A stretch of 64,000 nucleotides of DNA from Lachnospiraceae bacterium (GTDB lineage: Bacteria > Bacillota > Clostridia > Lachnospirales > Lachnospiraceae), in NCBI GenBank assembly GCA_015057325.1, contig SVEQ01000005.1:1-64000 (forward strand), in the 5' to 3' direction. Position 1 is the first letter of the stretch; every line of letters begins with the position of its first letter. Below are positions 26,681 to 35,259 of the stretch, one piece after another. Made by a program: the position numbers and the translations under genes. A model generated the notes under the pieces. The model saw only the letters and a list, made by a program, of their open reading frames with translations. It was not told the origin of the DNA and searched no databases.

Positions 26681-28060
26681 TTACTCCTTAGCGTATTTTT
26701 GTAGTGGGACAAACTCAGAAAGTTTGTCACGAAACTCTAACATACATGTATAAGATAACACGAGAAACGTTTCCTTACCCTGCTGTTTTAACATTGTAAT
26801 TAACGTTTTATAATCTTTTTCAACATGGAACTTTTGGGTATCAAAATCAGCAAGTTTAAGTCTAAGCTGCATATCGTAAGCACGTTTTCCCGTAAAGTAG
26901 AAGTGCTCGGCGCCTGATGCAGCCTCCGTTAATCTTTCAAACTCAACATCATATATCCATGAGATATCCTTGCCGTCGGCAAAGTTATCATTTAATCCGA
27001 AAACAATATTACCTGTAGGTCTTTGCTGGATGAGGAACTGAACTACTTCATTAAAACCTGCCGGATTTTTGACAAGCACCATGTGAAGCTTAGACTCTCC
27101 AAGCATCACTTCCTCCATACGTCCAAAGTGCGTTGACAAACTGCCTAGCACGGAAACTATCTGCTCATTGGAAAGTCCGATATTATGCGCAACTGCTGTT
27201 GCAGCCAGTGCGTTGTAAAGATTGTATCCACCGGGAAGCATAACCTCTGCCTTAACCGTCTGCCCAAAAACGTTCATTTCGACAACCTCGGAACCATCCT
27301 TCCACTCTAAAACCTTGGAAAGTGCAACATCTGCGTCGTGTCTCTTGTAACCGCACTTTTCACAATAAAAGCCTCCAAGATGTCCGAAGGTGTGATAATT
27401 GTATTGGTATTTTGTCTTACAGTGAATACAGTAAACCGCATCCGATATATCCTTAGATGTACCCTCATAAAGCGGTGCATCCACTCCAAAATAATGTATC
27501 TCCTTGTGTGGCAAATCCTGTAATGAAGATGTAAGTGAGCAGTCCGCATTAAGAATGAGCTTAACATTCGGTAACTGTTCAAGACCTGCTCTGATCTTAT
27601 TAACCGTGGTTAAAACCTCGCCGTAACGGTCAAGCTGATCGCGGAATACATTAGTTACTACCGCTGTCACATCAAGTTCTCCGAAATGCTCCACGATATA
27701 TCTTAATGCCGCTTCATCGCATTCAAGAAGCGCATAGTCCTTATCAACCTTGCCATTCATTCCCGCTGCCGATACAAATGCAGACACAACACCACCAAGC
27801 ATGTTAGCTCCTGCATCATTACAAAAGACAGTATTACCGCCTGCCTCAATCATATCTCTTATAACGTGACAAGTCGTTGTCTTTCCGTTGGTACCCGTAA
27901 CGCAGATAACCTTCATGTCCTTTGCAAGATGCTTAAGGATGTCGGGACAAAGCTTAAGCACCACCTTGCCCGGAAGACTTGTTCCTCCACTTCCCGTCAT
28001 TTTCAATATTTTAGTTGTAAACTTACCTGCCCATACGGCAAATGTTGAACGTGCGCTCAT
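26681..28060 (-). CDS. murT: Lipid II isoglutaminyl synthase, Mur-ligase subunit
   Basis: A 459-residue Mur-ligase family enzyme. The P-loop is 'VTGTNGKTTTCHVI' (54-67), followed by 'LLECDEAALRYI' and 'VTNVFRDQLDRYGE'. A zinc ribbon with two CxxC pairs (CIHC and CEKC, about 212-236) is the insertion that distinguishes MurT from other Mur ligases. The C-terminal DUF1727 part ends 'FLVLSYTCMLEFRDKL'. With GatD it amidates lipid II. Start is 12 bases after the SMC-like gene's stop, so it is in the same operon as the Jet-like genes. Confidence 0.94.
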   Translation of the reverse strand: MSARSTFAVWAGKFTTKILKMTGSGGTSLPGKVVLKLCPDILKHLAKDMKVICVTGTNGKTTTCHVIRDMIEAGGNTVFCNDAGANMLGGVVSAFVSAAGMNGKVDKDYALLECDEAALRYIVEHFGELDVTAVVTNVFRDQLDRYGEVLTTVNKIRAGLEQLPNVKLILNADCSLTSSLQDLPHKEIHYFGVDAPLYEGTSKDISDAVYCIHCKTKYQYNYHTFGHLGGFYCEKCGYKRHDADVALSKVLEWKDGSEVVEMNVFGQTVKAEVMLPGGYNLYNALAATAVAHNIGLSNEQIVSVLGSLSTHFGRMEEVMLGESKLHMVLVKNPAGFNEVVQFLIQQRPTGNIVFGLNDNFADGKDISWIYDVEFERLTEAASGAEHFYFTGKRAYDMQLRLKLADFDTQKFHVEKDYKTLITMLKQQGKETFLVLSYTCMLEFRDKLSEFVPLQKYAKE

Positions 28061-28072
28061 CTTTCTCTCCTA

Positions 28073-31000
28073 TTATATAAAGTCAAATGTTCCCTGACTG
28101 TATTCAAGATCCTGGTATTCCATCTCGGTTGCTTCAACCTGACTTCTGTAATCTACAACTACCGTCTGCTGACGCCCGCCAACAAGCTGCTGGCCGAGAA
28201 TGTAGTTGACATCGAAACGGTTTGTGATTGCAGGTGTTGCACCACGTGCCGGAACAATAAGCTGAACATTGTTCGTTGCAAGAAGCGCAAATATCGGCTC
28301 CCAAATATATATATCCTTGGCTGCACCAAACGGGTTATCAATAAAGATAACCTTCTTAAGATCGGATGACTCTGCTTCAGGCGCATACATACCGGAAATG
28401 TAGTTAATTATCGACACAAGGAACTGAATGTAGATACCCTGCGACTGTCCGGTACTACCAACTGCCTCCTCATAGCGAAGATAACGGCTCTGATCTTTAA
28501 TTCTCTCGCGCTTATAAAGCTTAAGCTTGATAGCATTCATATCTGTAACCATTACACCGAAAAGCTTCTTTAAGAGAAGTCTGCTCTTCATATATTTGAT
28601 ACGGTCATTGTTGTCATCAAACTTATCCGCACCTGTTACAACCTCATCAATGTAATCAGACATTCTCTGTTTGATGAACTCATCCTTAACATACGGAATT
28701 GTAAGGTTGACCATCTGAATCATTTCGCCGTCTAACTGAATGCGCGAAAGCTTAGGAAGCTTCTCAAGCTCGGTACGAACGTCCTTGCATCTTTCGATAC
28801 ACTGATCCTCGAAATTATTCTTAATAGTCTCCATGTCGGAGATTCCCTGTTCAACTCTTTCCTTCTCAAGCTCGATATACGAAATCATATCGCGAATGTT
28901 GGCAAGAAGCGCTTTTGCCTCCTCATAGGTTTCGGGGATTACGACATCATCCTTCATCGCCTTAGAAAGTTCAAAGGCTCCCATTGCAAAGAATGTGTTC
29001 GCAGTCTGCGACTTAAAGTTGATAAGTTCCTGCTTAGCTCTTGATAAAGTCTTATTGGTCTTATCATAAGTAAGCAAGCTTTCCTCAAATGTTTCTCTAA
29101 CCGCCTCACGATTACCCGAAAGCACTCTGGCATTTCTTGTGTCTATTCCCTCTGACGCAATAATTCTCTTGATATCCTTATAAAGATCAATAATTGTCTC
29201 GTGCTCTTTGATATACTGTTTAAACTCAGCCTCAAAATGCTGCATCTCAGAAACAAGACTCTTAACAACACGGCTTCCCTCTGCAAGTGCCTGCTCTGCC
29301 TCATGCTTGGTTACAGTCTCGGTATTTACCTCTTCTCCTGCATCCTCACCAAAGCGTTCCTTTAATGCACTTAAAGCCTGCTCAATACGACCCTCAACAC
29401 GGGTAACCTCATGTTCTTTCTTCTTTGCCTCATCCTTAAGCTGTTCACATCTAACCGAAAGTTGCGACAAGTGAGAAGAAAGCTCATTGATATACTTCTC
29501 ATCCGTAGGATGAAGTTCACCCTTGTCCTTCATTGCATCAAGTGTCTTAAAGTCAACGCCGCGTCGCTCTATCATTTTGCGTCCGCGCTCCATACTTTTC
29601 TCTAATGTTGCAATAAGCTTCTTCTTATCCTCAAGTGCTACGTTGGCATCCTCATATAAAGCTTTGGCTGCCACAAACTCAGCACGCAATTTATCCTCAT
29701 CAAAAGGAAGCGCCTTGTAGTTACCCTCTACGTAATACTCTTTATAGAGGTTGTCCCAATCGGCAGTTATTTCTTCAAGCTGCTTATTTAAATGTTCAAC
29801 CTGTCCTTTAAGGTCTAACTCCTTAAGTCTTATGCTCTCGCTGTCATTTCCGGCATCATTTGTTGCCGACTCTAATCTTCTAACCTCTGACTCGTAGAAA
29901 TCAAGGTTTGCCTTAAGTTCATCGGACTGGTCACATTTTGCAATGATACCTGCAATCTTAACCTGCTCCTTCTTGTTAAGTTCAAGCAATTCTTTGGCCT
30001 TACTTACATCCTCGCGGGAGGTTTCAATATGAGCTGTTACCTCGTTAATCTCCTTCGTAAGCTTCTCAATCGTCCTTGATAAATCAAGCTGCTGCTCGTT
30101 AATTCTTGTAAGCTCCTCTTCCGCATTCTCGATTGAGCCTGCATTAAGTAAAGCGGCATACTCCATATCGTCATTGTATGTTTCAAGACGAAGTTCCATG
30201 TGCTCCTTGTCATTTTTAAGCTCGGAAAGTTCGCTTTTAAGTCTCTCAATTTCTGCCTTAAGTGCGTCTTCTTCAACAAACACCTTCTTATCCTTTGCAA
30301 GAATAAGCATACCGTCTGTTTCCTCCGGCATATAAGGCGACTCAATCACATTCTTATCAAATACAGGAACTGCCACAGAGCCCAGATCAATCTCGGAAAT
30401 CTTGACATCCTCGCTTATACGGTCAAAATCCTTGGTGACAATTCCGTAAGGAAGCAACGGGAATCTGTCAAGCAAATCCTCTCTGTTAGATGCTGGAAGT
30501 GCCGACAAATAATCTACACCCGAAAGCACAAGCTCACCATGTCTTGTCTCCATATAATCCTTAACCCTGCTTACGGCATACGACTCTTCAAGTATTCTTC
30601 CTTCAGCCATAGCCTCAAGATGCTTCTCGTCTTTGGCAATCTTTTCAGAAAGCTTTGCAAGCTCCACCGAACAATTAAACGCACGCTCTCTTATATTCTC
30701 ATACAACTCGCCTGTCTCTTTGACCTCATATATCTGAAGCATTTTCTTAAGACGGTCTTTGTTCTCAGGATACTTATCATATTTTGCCTTGGCAGCTTCA
30801 AGTGTGGCGTCTGCCTGCTTCTTTTCTTCCTTGGCTATAAAAAGCTCCTGCTCATATTTATTAATCGCCTCCATATCGGCGCGATAATCCTCTTCCGCCT
30901 TGGCAAGCTTTTCATTAATCTCTTCCTCTTCGCCAAGCAAGTCGCCCATCAAGTCCTTCGTATCCGTAATAACCAAAAGTTCGATTCCGGCACGAACTTT

Positions 31001-32554
31001 GCGGATATCCTCCATACATTTGATGTACTCATCGTAGTAACGCTCCTTGTGGCTTCTCGCAACGGCAAGTGCTATGTCGCCCTCTTCCTTAACTTTGAGT
31101 GCCTTCTCAAGCTCTTCAAAAACCAGGTCATACTCTTTTTTCTTGGCATCAAGCTTCTTCTTAAGGTCTGCGGTCTTCTTCTCGTCCAGCTTAAGCTTGG
31201 TATATGCATATAAATGAAGCTTCTCAATAAGCTCCTTGTCGTCCTTGCCCTCCGCGTTAATTATCGCGCGGTTAGCCTCAATCTCTTCCTTGTCCTTAAT
31301 ATACTGAATGTAGTCGTTAACACTTTCCTTAAGCTCTAATTCACTTCTTGCGGCATCGGCCTCTTCGATTGCCTTATCCACCTGCGAAAGAACAACCGAA
31401 AGATCGTCAGAAAGCTCCTTAAGTTCGTAGCGATCCTTTAAAACCTTAAGCTCTTCAAGACGCTTTCTCTCCTTGTGGATTCTCTTCTCATAAGTCTCTC
31501 TGGCAAGGCGGCGTTTCTCAATCTCTTCCTCGCCCCACTTAAGCAAATGTTCCCCTGTCACATAAATATCTGCAAGCGTACCAATTGCCTTGTCCTTCTC
31601 CTCACAATAAGAAAGGAAAGAAGACACACGACCTTCGAGCACGTGCATAAGCTCTGTTTCTTTATCATAATTGGCAATCTCTTTCTTCTTTTTAGAAAGC
31701 TCCATAAGCTTATCCTTAATATCAAGAAGTGTTCTTGCCATGTCCTCATTTACATCATTTTGCTCGGTCTTAACAAGGAATGCTTTCTCAATAATCTCCT
31801 CAATCAAGAGATCCTCGACAACCTTACGGGTAGTCTTATACTGCATCTCAAAGTAAGTTCTTACATGACCCTCCGTCTTGTTAATACCTCTTATAATCTC
31901 CCACTGACTCTCGAAAAGTCCGTATCTGCTTATAAAGCGCTGATACTCACCCTTTCTCTCAAACACGTACACCTTAATGTTAAGATTGCGTCTTGATAAG
32001 TCCTTGAGATAATTCTTAAGTCCTGTATATGTAATTCTCTCCTTGCTGTTTTGCAAAGGAAGATTAACGATATCATTCTCATTGTAGTCTCTATAGAAAA
32101 TGCAGTAGTTAAAATACTCAATAGACGCACTGTCCTTAACGACAGACTTAGAAGGCTTTCCCGCCGCGCCCGCGCTTTCCATAACCTCATCAGGAAGTGA
32201 CATAGTCCCGTCATCAACTCCTGCTTCCTTAGCCTTTCTTGCACAGAAGCCTGTAGTCATGTAGCGGAGTCCTTCCTTGATATCCTTGTCATCAAGCTTC
32301 CACTCCACAAGTGAATGAATGGTAGTGTTACCGCCACCACTTCTAAAAAGTTTCTCAATAGGCTGCTTGTCATCAAGCGTACAGTTAGGAATAAGATTTT
32401 GCAAAAGCAAAAGCATGAGCACACTCTTACCACCACCATTTGCAAGGTCATAGAGCGTGTTCTTACCATACATACGCATGGAAAAATCATCATAGCCCTG
32501 AGTTCCGAAATTATATTTTACATTGTTAACACGAATTCTATTAATATTTGGCAT
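28073..32554 (-). CDS. MukB/JetC-like SMC ATPase
   Basis: A 1493-residue SMC-type ATPase, about the length of MukB and longer than typical JetC. The N-terminal head has a relaxed P-loop 'YDLANGGGKSVLML' (35-48). Coiled coil 1 spans about 290-640, a hinge domain about 650-770 ('GIVTKDFDRISED'), coiled coil 2 about 770-1280, and the C-terminal head has a signature-like 'GSTGQSQGIYIQFLVS' and a Walker B 'KVIFIDNPFGAAKD' (Asp1406). The residue after the Walker B Asp is Asn1407 instead of Glu. Together with the two upstream genes this resembles a Wadjet JetABC or MksBEF complex that loads on and loops DNA. No JetD gene follows. Confidence 0.85.
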   Translation of the reverse strand: MPNINRIRVNNVKYNFGTQGYDDFSMRMYGKNTLYDLANGGGKSVLMLLLLQNLIPNCTLDDKQPIEKLFRSGGGNTTIHSLVEWKLDDKDIKEGLRYMTTGFCARKAKEAGVDDGTMSLPDEVMESAGAAGKPSKSVVKDSASIEYFNYCIFYRDYNENDIVNLPLQNSKERITYTGLKNYLKDLSRRNLNIKVYVFERKGEYQRFISRYGLFESQWEIIRGINKTEGHVRTYFEMQYKTTRKVVEDLLIEEIIEKAFLVKTEQNDVNEDMARTLLDIKDKLMELSKKKKEIANYDKETELMHVLEGRVSSFLSYCEEKDKAIGTLADIYVTGEHLLKWGEEEIEKRRLARETYEKRIHKERKRLEELKVLKDRYELKELSDDLSVVLSQVDKAIEEADAARSELELKESVNDYIQYIKDKEEIEANRAIINAEGKDDKELIEKLHLYAYTKLKLDEKKTADLKKKLDAKKKEYDLVFEELEKALKVKEEGDIALAVARSHKERYYDEYIKCMEDIRKVRAGIELLVITDTKDLMGDLLGEEEEINEKLAKAEEDYRADMEAINKYEQELFIAKEEKKQADATLEAAKAKYDKYPENKDRLKKMLQIYEVKETGELYENIRERAFNCSVELAKLSEKIAKDEKHLEAMAEGRILEESYAVSRVKDYMETRHGELVLSGVDYLSALPASNREDLLDRFPLLPYGIVTKDFDRISEDVKISEIDLGSVAVPVFDKNVIESPYMPEETDGMLILAKDKKVFVEEDALKAEIERLKSELSELKNDKEHMELRLETYNDDMEYAALLNAGSIENAEEELTRINEQQLDLSRTIEKLTKEINEVTAHIETSREDVSKAKELLELNKKEQVKIAGIIAKCDQSDELKANLDFYESEVRRLESATNDAGNDSESIRLKELDLKGQVEHLNKQLEEITADWDNLYKEYYVEGNYKALPFDEDKLRAEFVAAKALYEDANVALEDKKKLIATLEKSMERGRKMIERRGVDFKTLDAMKDKGELHPTDEKYINELSSHLSQLSVRCEQLKDEAKKKEHEVTRVEGRIEQALSALKERFGEDAGEEVNTETVTKHEAEQALAEGSRVVKSLVSEMQHFEAEFKQYIKEHETIIDLYKDIKRIIASEGIDTRNARVLSGNREAVRETFEESLLTYDKTNKTLSRAKQELINFKSQTANTFFAMGAFELSKAMKDDVVIPETYEEAKALLANIRDMISYIELEKERVEQGISDMETIKNNFEDQCIERCKDVRTELEKLPKLSRIQLDGEMIQMVNLTIPYVKDEFIKQRMSDYIDEVVTGADKFDDNNDRIKYMKSRLLLKKLFGVMVTDMNAIKLKLYKRERIKDQSRYLRYEEAVGSTGQSQGIYIQFLVSIINYISGMYAPEAESSDLKKVIFIDNPFGAAKDIYIWEPIFALLATNNVQLIVPARGATPAITNRFDVNYILGQQLVGGRQQTVVVDYRSQVEATEMEYQDLEYSQGTFDFI

Positions 32555-32591
32555 TTTAATCCCTCATATTTCTATTCATTATATAATGAAA

Positions 32592-33317
32592 TTACTTCTC
32601 CTCTTGTGCCTCTTCCTTCTTGTTGGAAAGTGCATCAAATATCTCCCCGCGATACTCCTCAAAATAATGTTCAACTATTGCAGAAAAACGTCCCGTCGGA
32701 TAATATCTCTTATCAACCTCAACAAACAGATTCTCACCTACTAAGAAGTTAAAAACCAACTTGATAAAACTAACCTTCGAAGCACGCGACGCCTTAATAT
32801 CTTCCTGACTTTCTCCCGTACTTACAGGAAGCTCATCCCAGAAAAGTGCTACCGATTTGAAACTCTCTTCCTTATCTTCTTCCATATCATAAATAATTAT
32901 ATCCTTGGTAAATACGGAAAGCGCCTTGTCAACTTCCGAAAGCACATCCTCCGACTTGATATACTCCTTAAACTGATAAGTGCCCGAGTCCGAATAAAAC
33001 TGAAGCAGTATCTCGTATATAAGGAAGTAACAAAGATATAACTCCTTGTTAAGCCTGACACCTATCGCACGTCTTAACTCCTCATTGGTATAACCAAAAA
33101 TCCTGTTTCCTTCTCCGGGCGATAAAAACAAGCTGTCCTTATACTCATATATATGAAGATTAAGCTTCTTAAGAAGCACTCCCAAAATCTCATACACCTC
33201 GGCGTTACCGTAATAATCGTCATAAAGCTGCGAATTATTACCGCCTCTTTCTATCTCTTCACCTGTCACAAGGCGGGCATATATGTCCATCGCCTTTTCA
33301 ATATTTTTCATCTCCAT
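32592..33317 (-). CDS. JetB/MukE-like subunit (DUF6063)
   Basis: A 241-residue acidic protein that I recognise as DUF6063, the partner found between a JetA-like and an SMC-like gene. It is helical with winged-helix character ('MDIYARLVTGEEIERGGNN', 'VYEILGVLLKKLNLHIYEYKDSLFLSPGEGNRIFGYTNEELRR' region at about 40-85, 'FIKLVFNFLVGENLFVEVDKRYYPT' near 185-210). In MukBEF and Wadjet the equivalent subunit bridges kleisin and SMC heads. Gaps to its neighbours are 40 and 37 bases. The role is inferred from gene order and size. Confidence 0.75.
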   Translation of the reverse strand: MEMKNIEKAMDIYARLVTGEEIERGGNNSQLYDDYYGNAEVYEILGVLLKKLNLHIYEYKDSLFLSPGEGNRIFGYTNEELRRAIGVRLNKELYLCYFLIYEILLQFYSDSGTYQFKEYIKSEDVLSEVDKALSVFTKDIIIYDMEEDKEESFKSVALFWDELPVSTGESQEDIKASRASKVSFIKLVFNFLVGENLFVEVDKRYYPTGRFSAIVEHYFEEYRGEIFDALSNKKEEAQEEK

Positions 33318-33357
33318 AGCGGGTCCCTCTCATTTATCTTAAGTCCGATTACAACAA

Positions 33358-34899
33358 TCACGAAGCCATCACAAAATTCATATCTGTTATCGAATACTCC
33401 TCATTCGGTCCAAAGGAAAGCACTTTGCTTTCATCAAACGTGATGTTAAATGCTACCTGTCCGAAGCGGTCCTTCTTCTGAGCACTCAACTGCTCCATGA
33501 TTATTCCCTCAAGAAATGTATCCTGCTTCGTTGCCATTTTTGAAAGGTCATACGAATCCTTCTGCGCCAAATGTACAAAGAACGAATACAAATCACCGTT
33601 GTTATAAATGTCCTTGCCAAACTTAATCTCGTATATCGCAATAAGCTCGGAAAGCGTGGTCTTGCCGTGTTTCCAGAGTTGCTCAAGAAGTTCTCCGTAA
33701 AGCACTCCGTAGTTTTTCGATATTCTCTTATCCTCTATCTCATCTTCATAGACAAAATCAGGATCTAATACTTTCTTCTCAACCTTCTCACCGTAATCAC
33801 CGTTGTCCGTCTTGCCCTCTAACATTCTGTCTATGCACTCTGCATTGAAGGTCTTGTTAAGTCGTGGCATAAGCATCGGTGCGATAAGAAATGATAAGTC
33901 GTCGATTCTGTCTCTCTTCATGGCACCCTCTAGGGCATTTCTAAAATCAAAGACTGGTCTTAACTTTCTAAGTTTTGCTCTGCCTATCATCTCGTCGGCA
34001 ATATTTTGAAGTTCTATTGTCTCACGGATAAGCTCACCGTGACGGATAATCGTTTTCTTAAGCTCAGTATCAAGCTTATGAATCTTAGACAGAACAACAT
34101 TCTCACCCGACTCAGTATTCATGCCCTGCTCGTTTGCCTTGGCAAAAGCCTTGTCGATAAGTGCTCTGTTCTTCTCAAAAAGCTTCGACTCTTCTCTAAA
34201 CCACTTAGCAACGGTTGCCATATACTCTTCACTTGCCTTGGCACCCGCCATAATGTCATAGCTTAAAAGGTCTAACACTTCCTTCTTCTGCAAAGAAAGC
34301 TTGCTAACCTCGTTATTAATACGCTTAACAACCTCGATACCGCCCGCGAAGTTCTCTGAACGAATCATTTTCTCAAGCAACACCTGCTGAACGGAAATGT
34401 TACTCTCGTCCTTAATCTCCTTCGTATCAAGATAAAACTCAATGCCGTCGGTAGTTACATGATAAAGCACAATCCCGTGAACAATACGACTGTCGATAAG
34501 CTTGACTCTTGCGGTTTTCTTCTTCTTCTCCTCAGGGTCAAAATAGTTAAACGTAAACGCCTTACCGTCATTTTTGATCTTGTCAAAAATGTAGCCGCAA
34601 AGCTCGTGCTCCTCCGCCGGGCCTTCATTTATCAAGAACTCCCTATGTAAGAGCTCAAGAAGAAAGTCCTCGTACTCCTCGTAGGTTACCTCGCGCTCCT
34701 GGAAACTGTTCTCATGTATAAGAAAACGAAGCGTCGCCATCGTGATGTAACCCATGTCGAGATTGCTGTATCTCCCGTCCTTATACTGGGTAAATGTTGT
34801 CTCCGACAGCACAAAAAACGGATAATATTTTTTTATATTAATCATTCGATCACGATGCTCACTTAGAATATCGTGAATCATTATGTATTTCTCAGCCAT
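33358..34899 (-). CDS. JetA-like kleisin-type subunit (DUF5716)
   Basis: A 513-residue protein; the ATG ending at 34899 has GAGGAAGCATTT upstream and is preferred over the longer frame. I recognise the family as DUF5716, also named JetA. The N terminus holds winged-helix elements ('MGYITMATLRFLIHENSFQEREVTYEEYEDFLLELL' region, about 50-90), the middle is a helical/coiled segment (about 175-330), and the C terminus contains another winged helix ('GELLEQLWKHGKTTLSELIAIYEI') and a beta-rich tail. This is the kleisin-like organisation of MukF/JetA. First gene of the operon. Confidence 0.78.
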   Translation of the reverse strand: MAEKYIMIHDILSEHRDRMINIKKYYPFFVLSETTFTQYKDGRYSNLDMGYITMATLRFLIHENSFQEREVTYEEYEDFLLELLHREFLINEGPAEEHELCGYIFDKIKNDGKAFTFNYFDPEEKKKKTARVKLIDSRIVHGIVLYHVTTDGIEFYLDTKEIKDESNISVQQVLLEKMIRSENFAGGIEVVKRINNEVSKLSLQKKEVLDLLSYDIMAGAKASEEYMATVAKWFREESKLFEKNRALIDKAFAKANEQGMNTESGENVVLSKIHKLDTELKKTIIRHGELIRETIELQNIADEMIGRAKLRKLRPVFDFRNALEGAMKRDRIDDLSFLIAPMLMPRLNKTFNAECIDRMLEGKTDNGDYGEKVEKKVLDPDFVYEDEIEDKRISKNYGVLYGELLEQLWKHGKTTLSELIAIYEIKFGKDIYNNGDLYSFFVHLAQKDSYDLSKMATKQDTFLEGIIMEQLSAQKKDRFGQVAFNITFDESKVLSFGPNEEYSITDMNFVMAS

Positions 34900-34987
34900 A
34901 AATGCTTCCTCTTCATATATAAATACGATAAAACACAATCATTACAATTTTAATATTTCATCGATTAATTGTAAAGCATTTTCCGAT

Positions 34988-35038
34988 GGGTACAAAAAAA
35001 GAACCGACCCAATGTTCTAAGACATCAAACCGATTCCT
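34988..35038 (-). terminator. Terminator of the tRNA-Lys gene
   Basis: On the minus strand GAATCGGTTTGATGTC pairs, with several G-U pairs, to GAACATTGGGTCGGTTC and is followed by seven T. It lies directly downstream of the tRNA. Confidence 0.65.
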
Positions 35039-35042
35039 TCAG

Positions 35043-35115
35043 TGGGCCGCCGGGGGCTCGAACCCCGCACACCCTGATTAAGAGTCAGGTGCTCTACCAA
35101 ATGAGCTAGCGGCCC
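35043..35115 (-). tRNA. tRNA-Lys (CUU anticodon)
   Basis: 73-nt cloverleaf on the minus strand: acceptor stem GGGCCGC/GCGGCCC, D-arm GCTCATTTGGTAGAGC, anticodon arm CTGACTCTTAATCAG with anticodon CTT, T-arm GCGGGGTTCGAGCCCCCG type, discriminator A. The CCA end is not encoded. Confidence 0.95.
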
Positions 35116-35259
35116 GTACCACTGTCGTGTTTTTCACACAACAGTGATGATTATATATTATCATAAACTAAAATGCAAGCCTTTTTTTTAATTTTTTTAT
35201 TTTTATTGTAAATGCACTAACAAACCGTCGATTTTAGCTTATTTTATACAAAAGTCAAA

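Noticed and set aside
30200-31213. 337-codon plus-strand frame opposite the SMC gene
   Set aside because: It mirrors the coiled-coil coding sequence, has no ribosome binding site, and its product is a Leu/Phe/Lys-rich string typical of antisense frames in A/T-rich genes.
35043-35115. tRNA-Lys as an attachment site for an island
   Set aside because: No integrase nearby and no second copy of the tRNA 3' end was noticed in the window.
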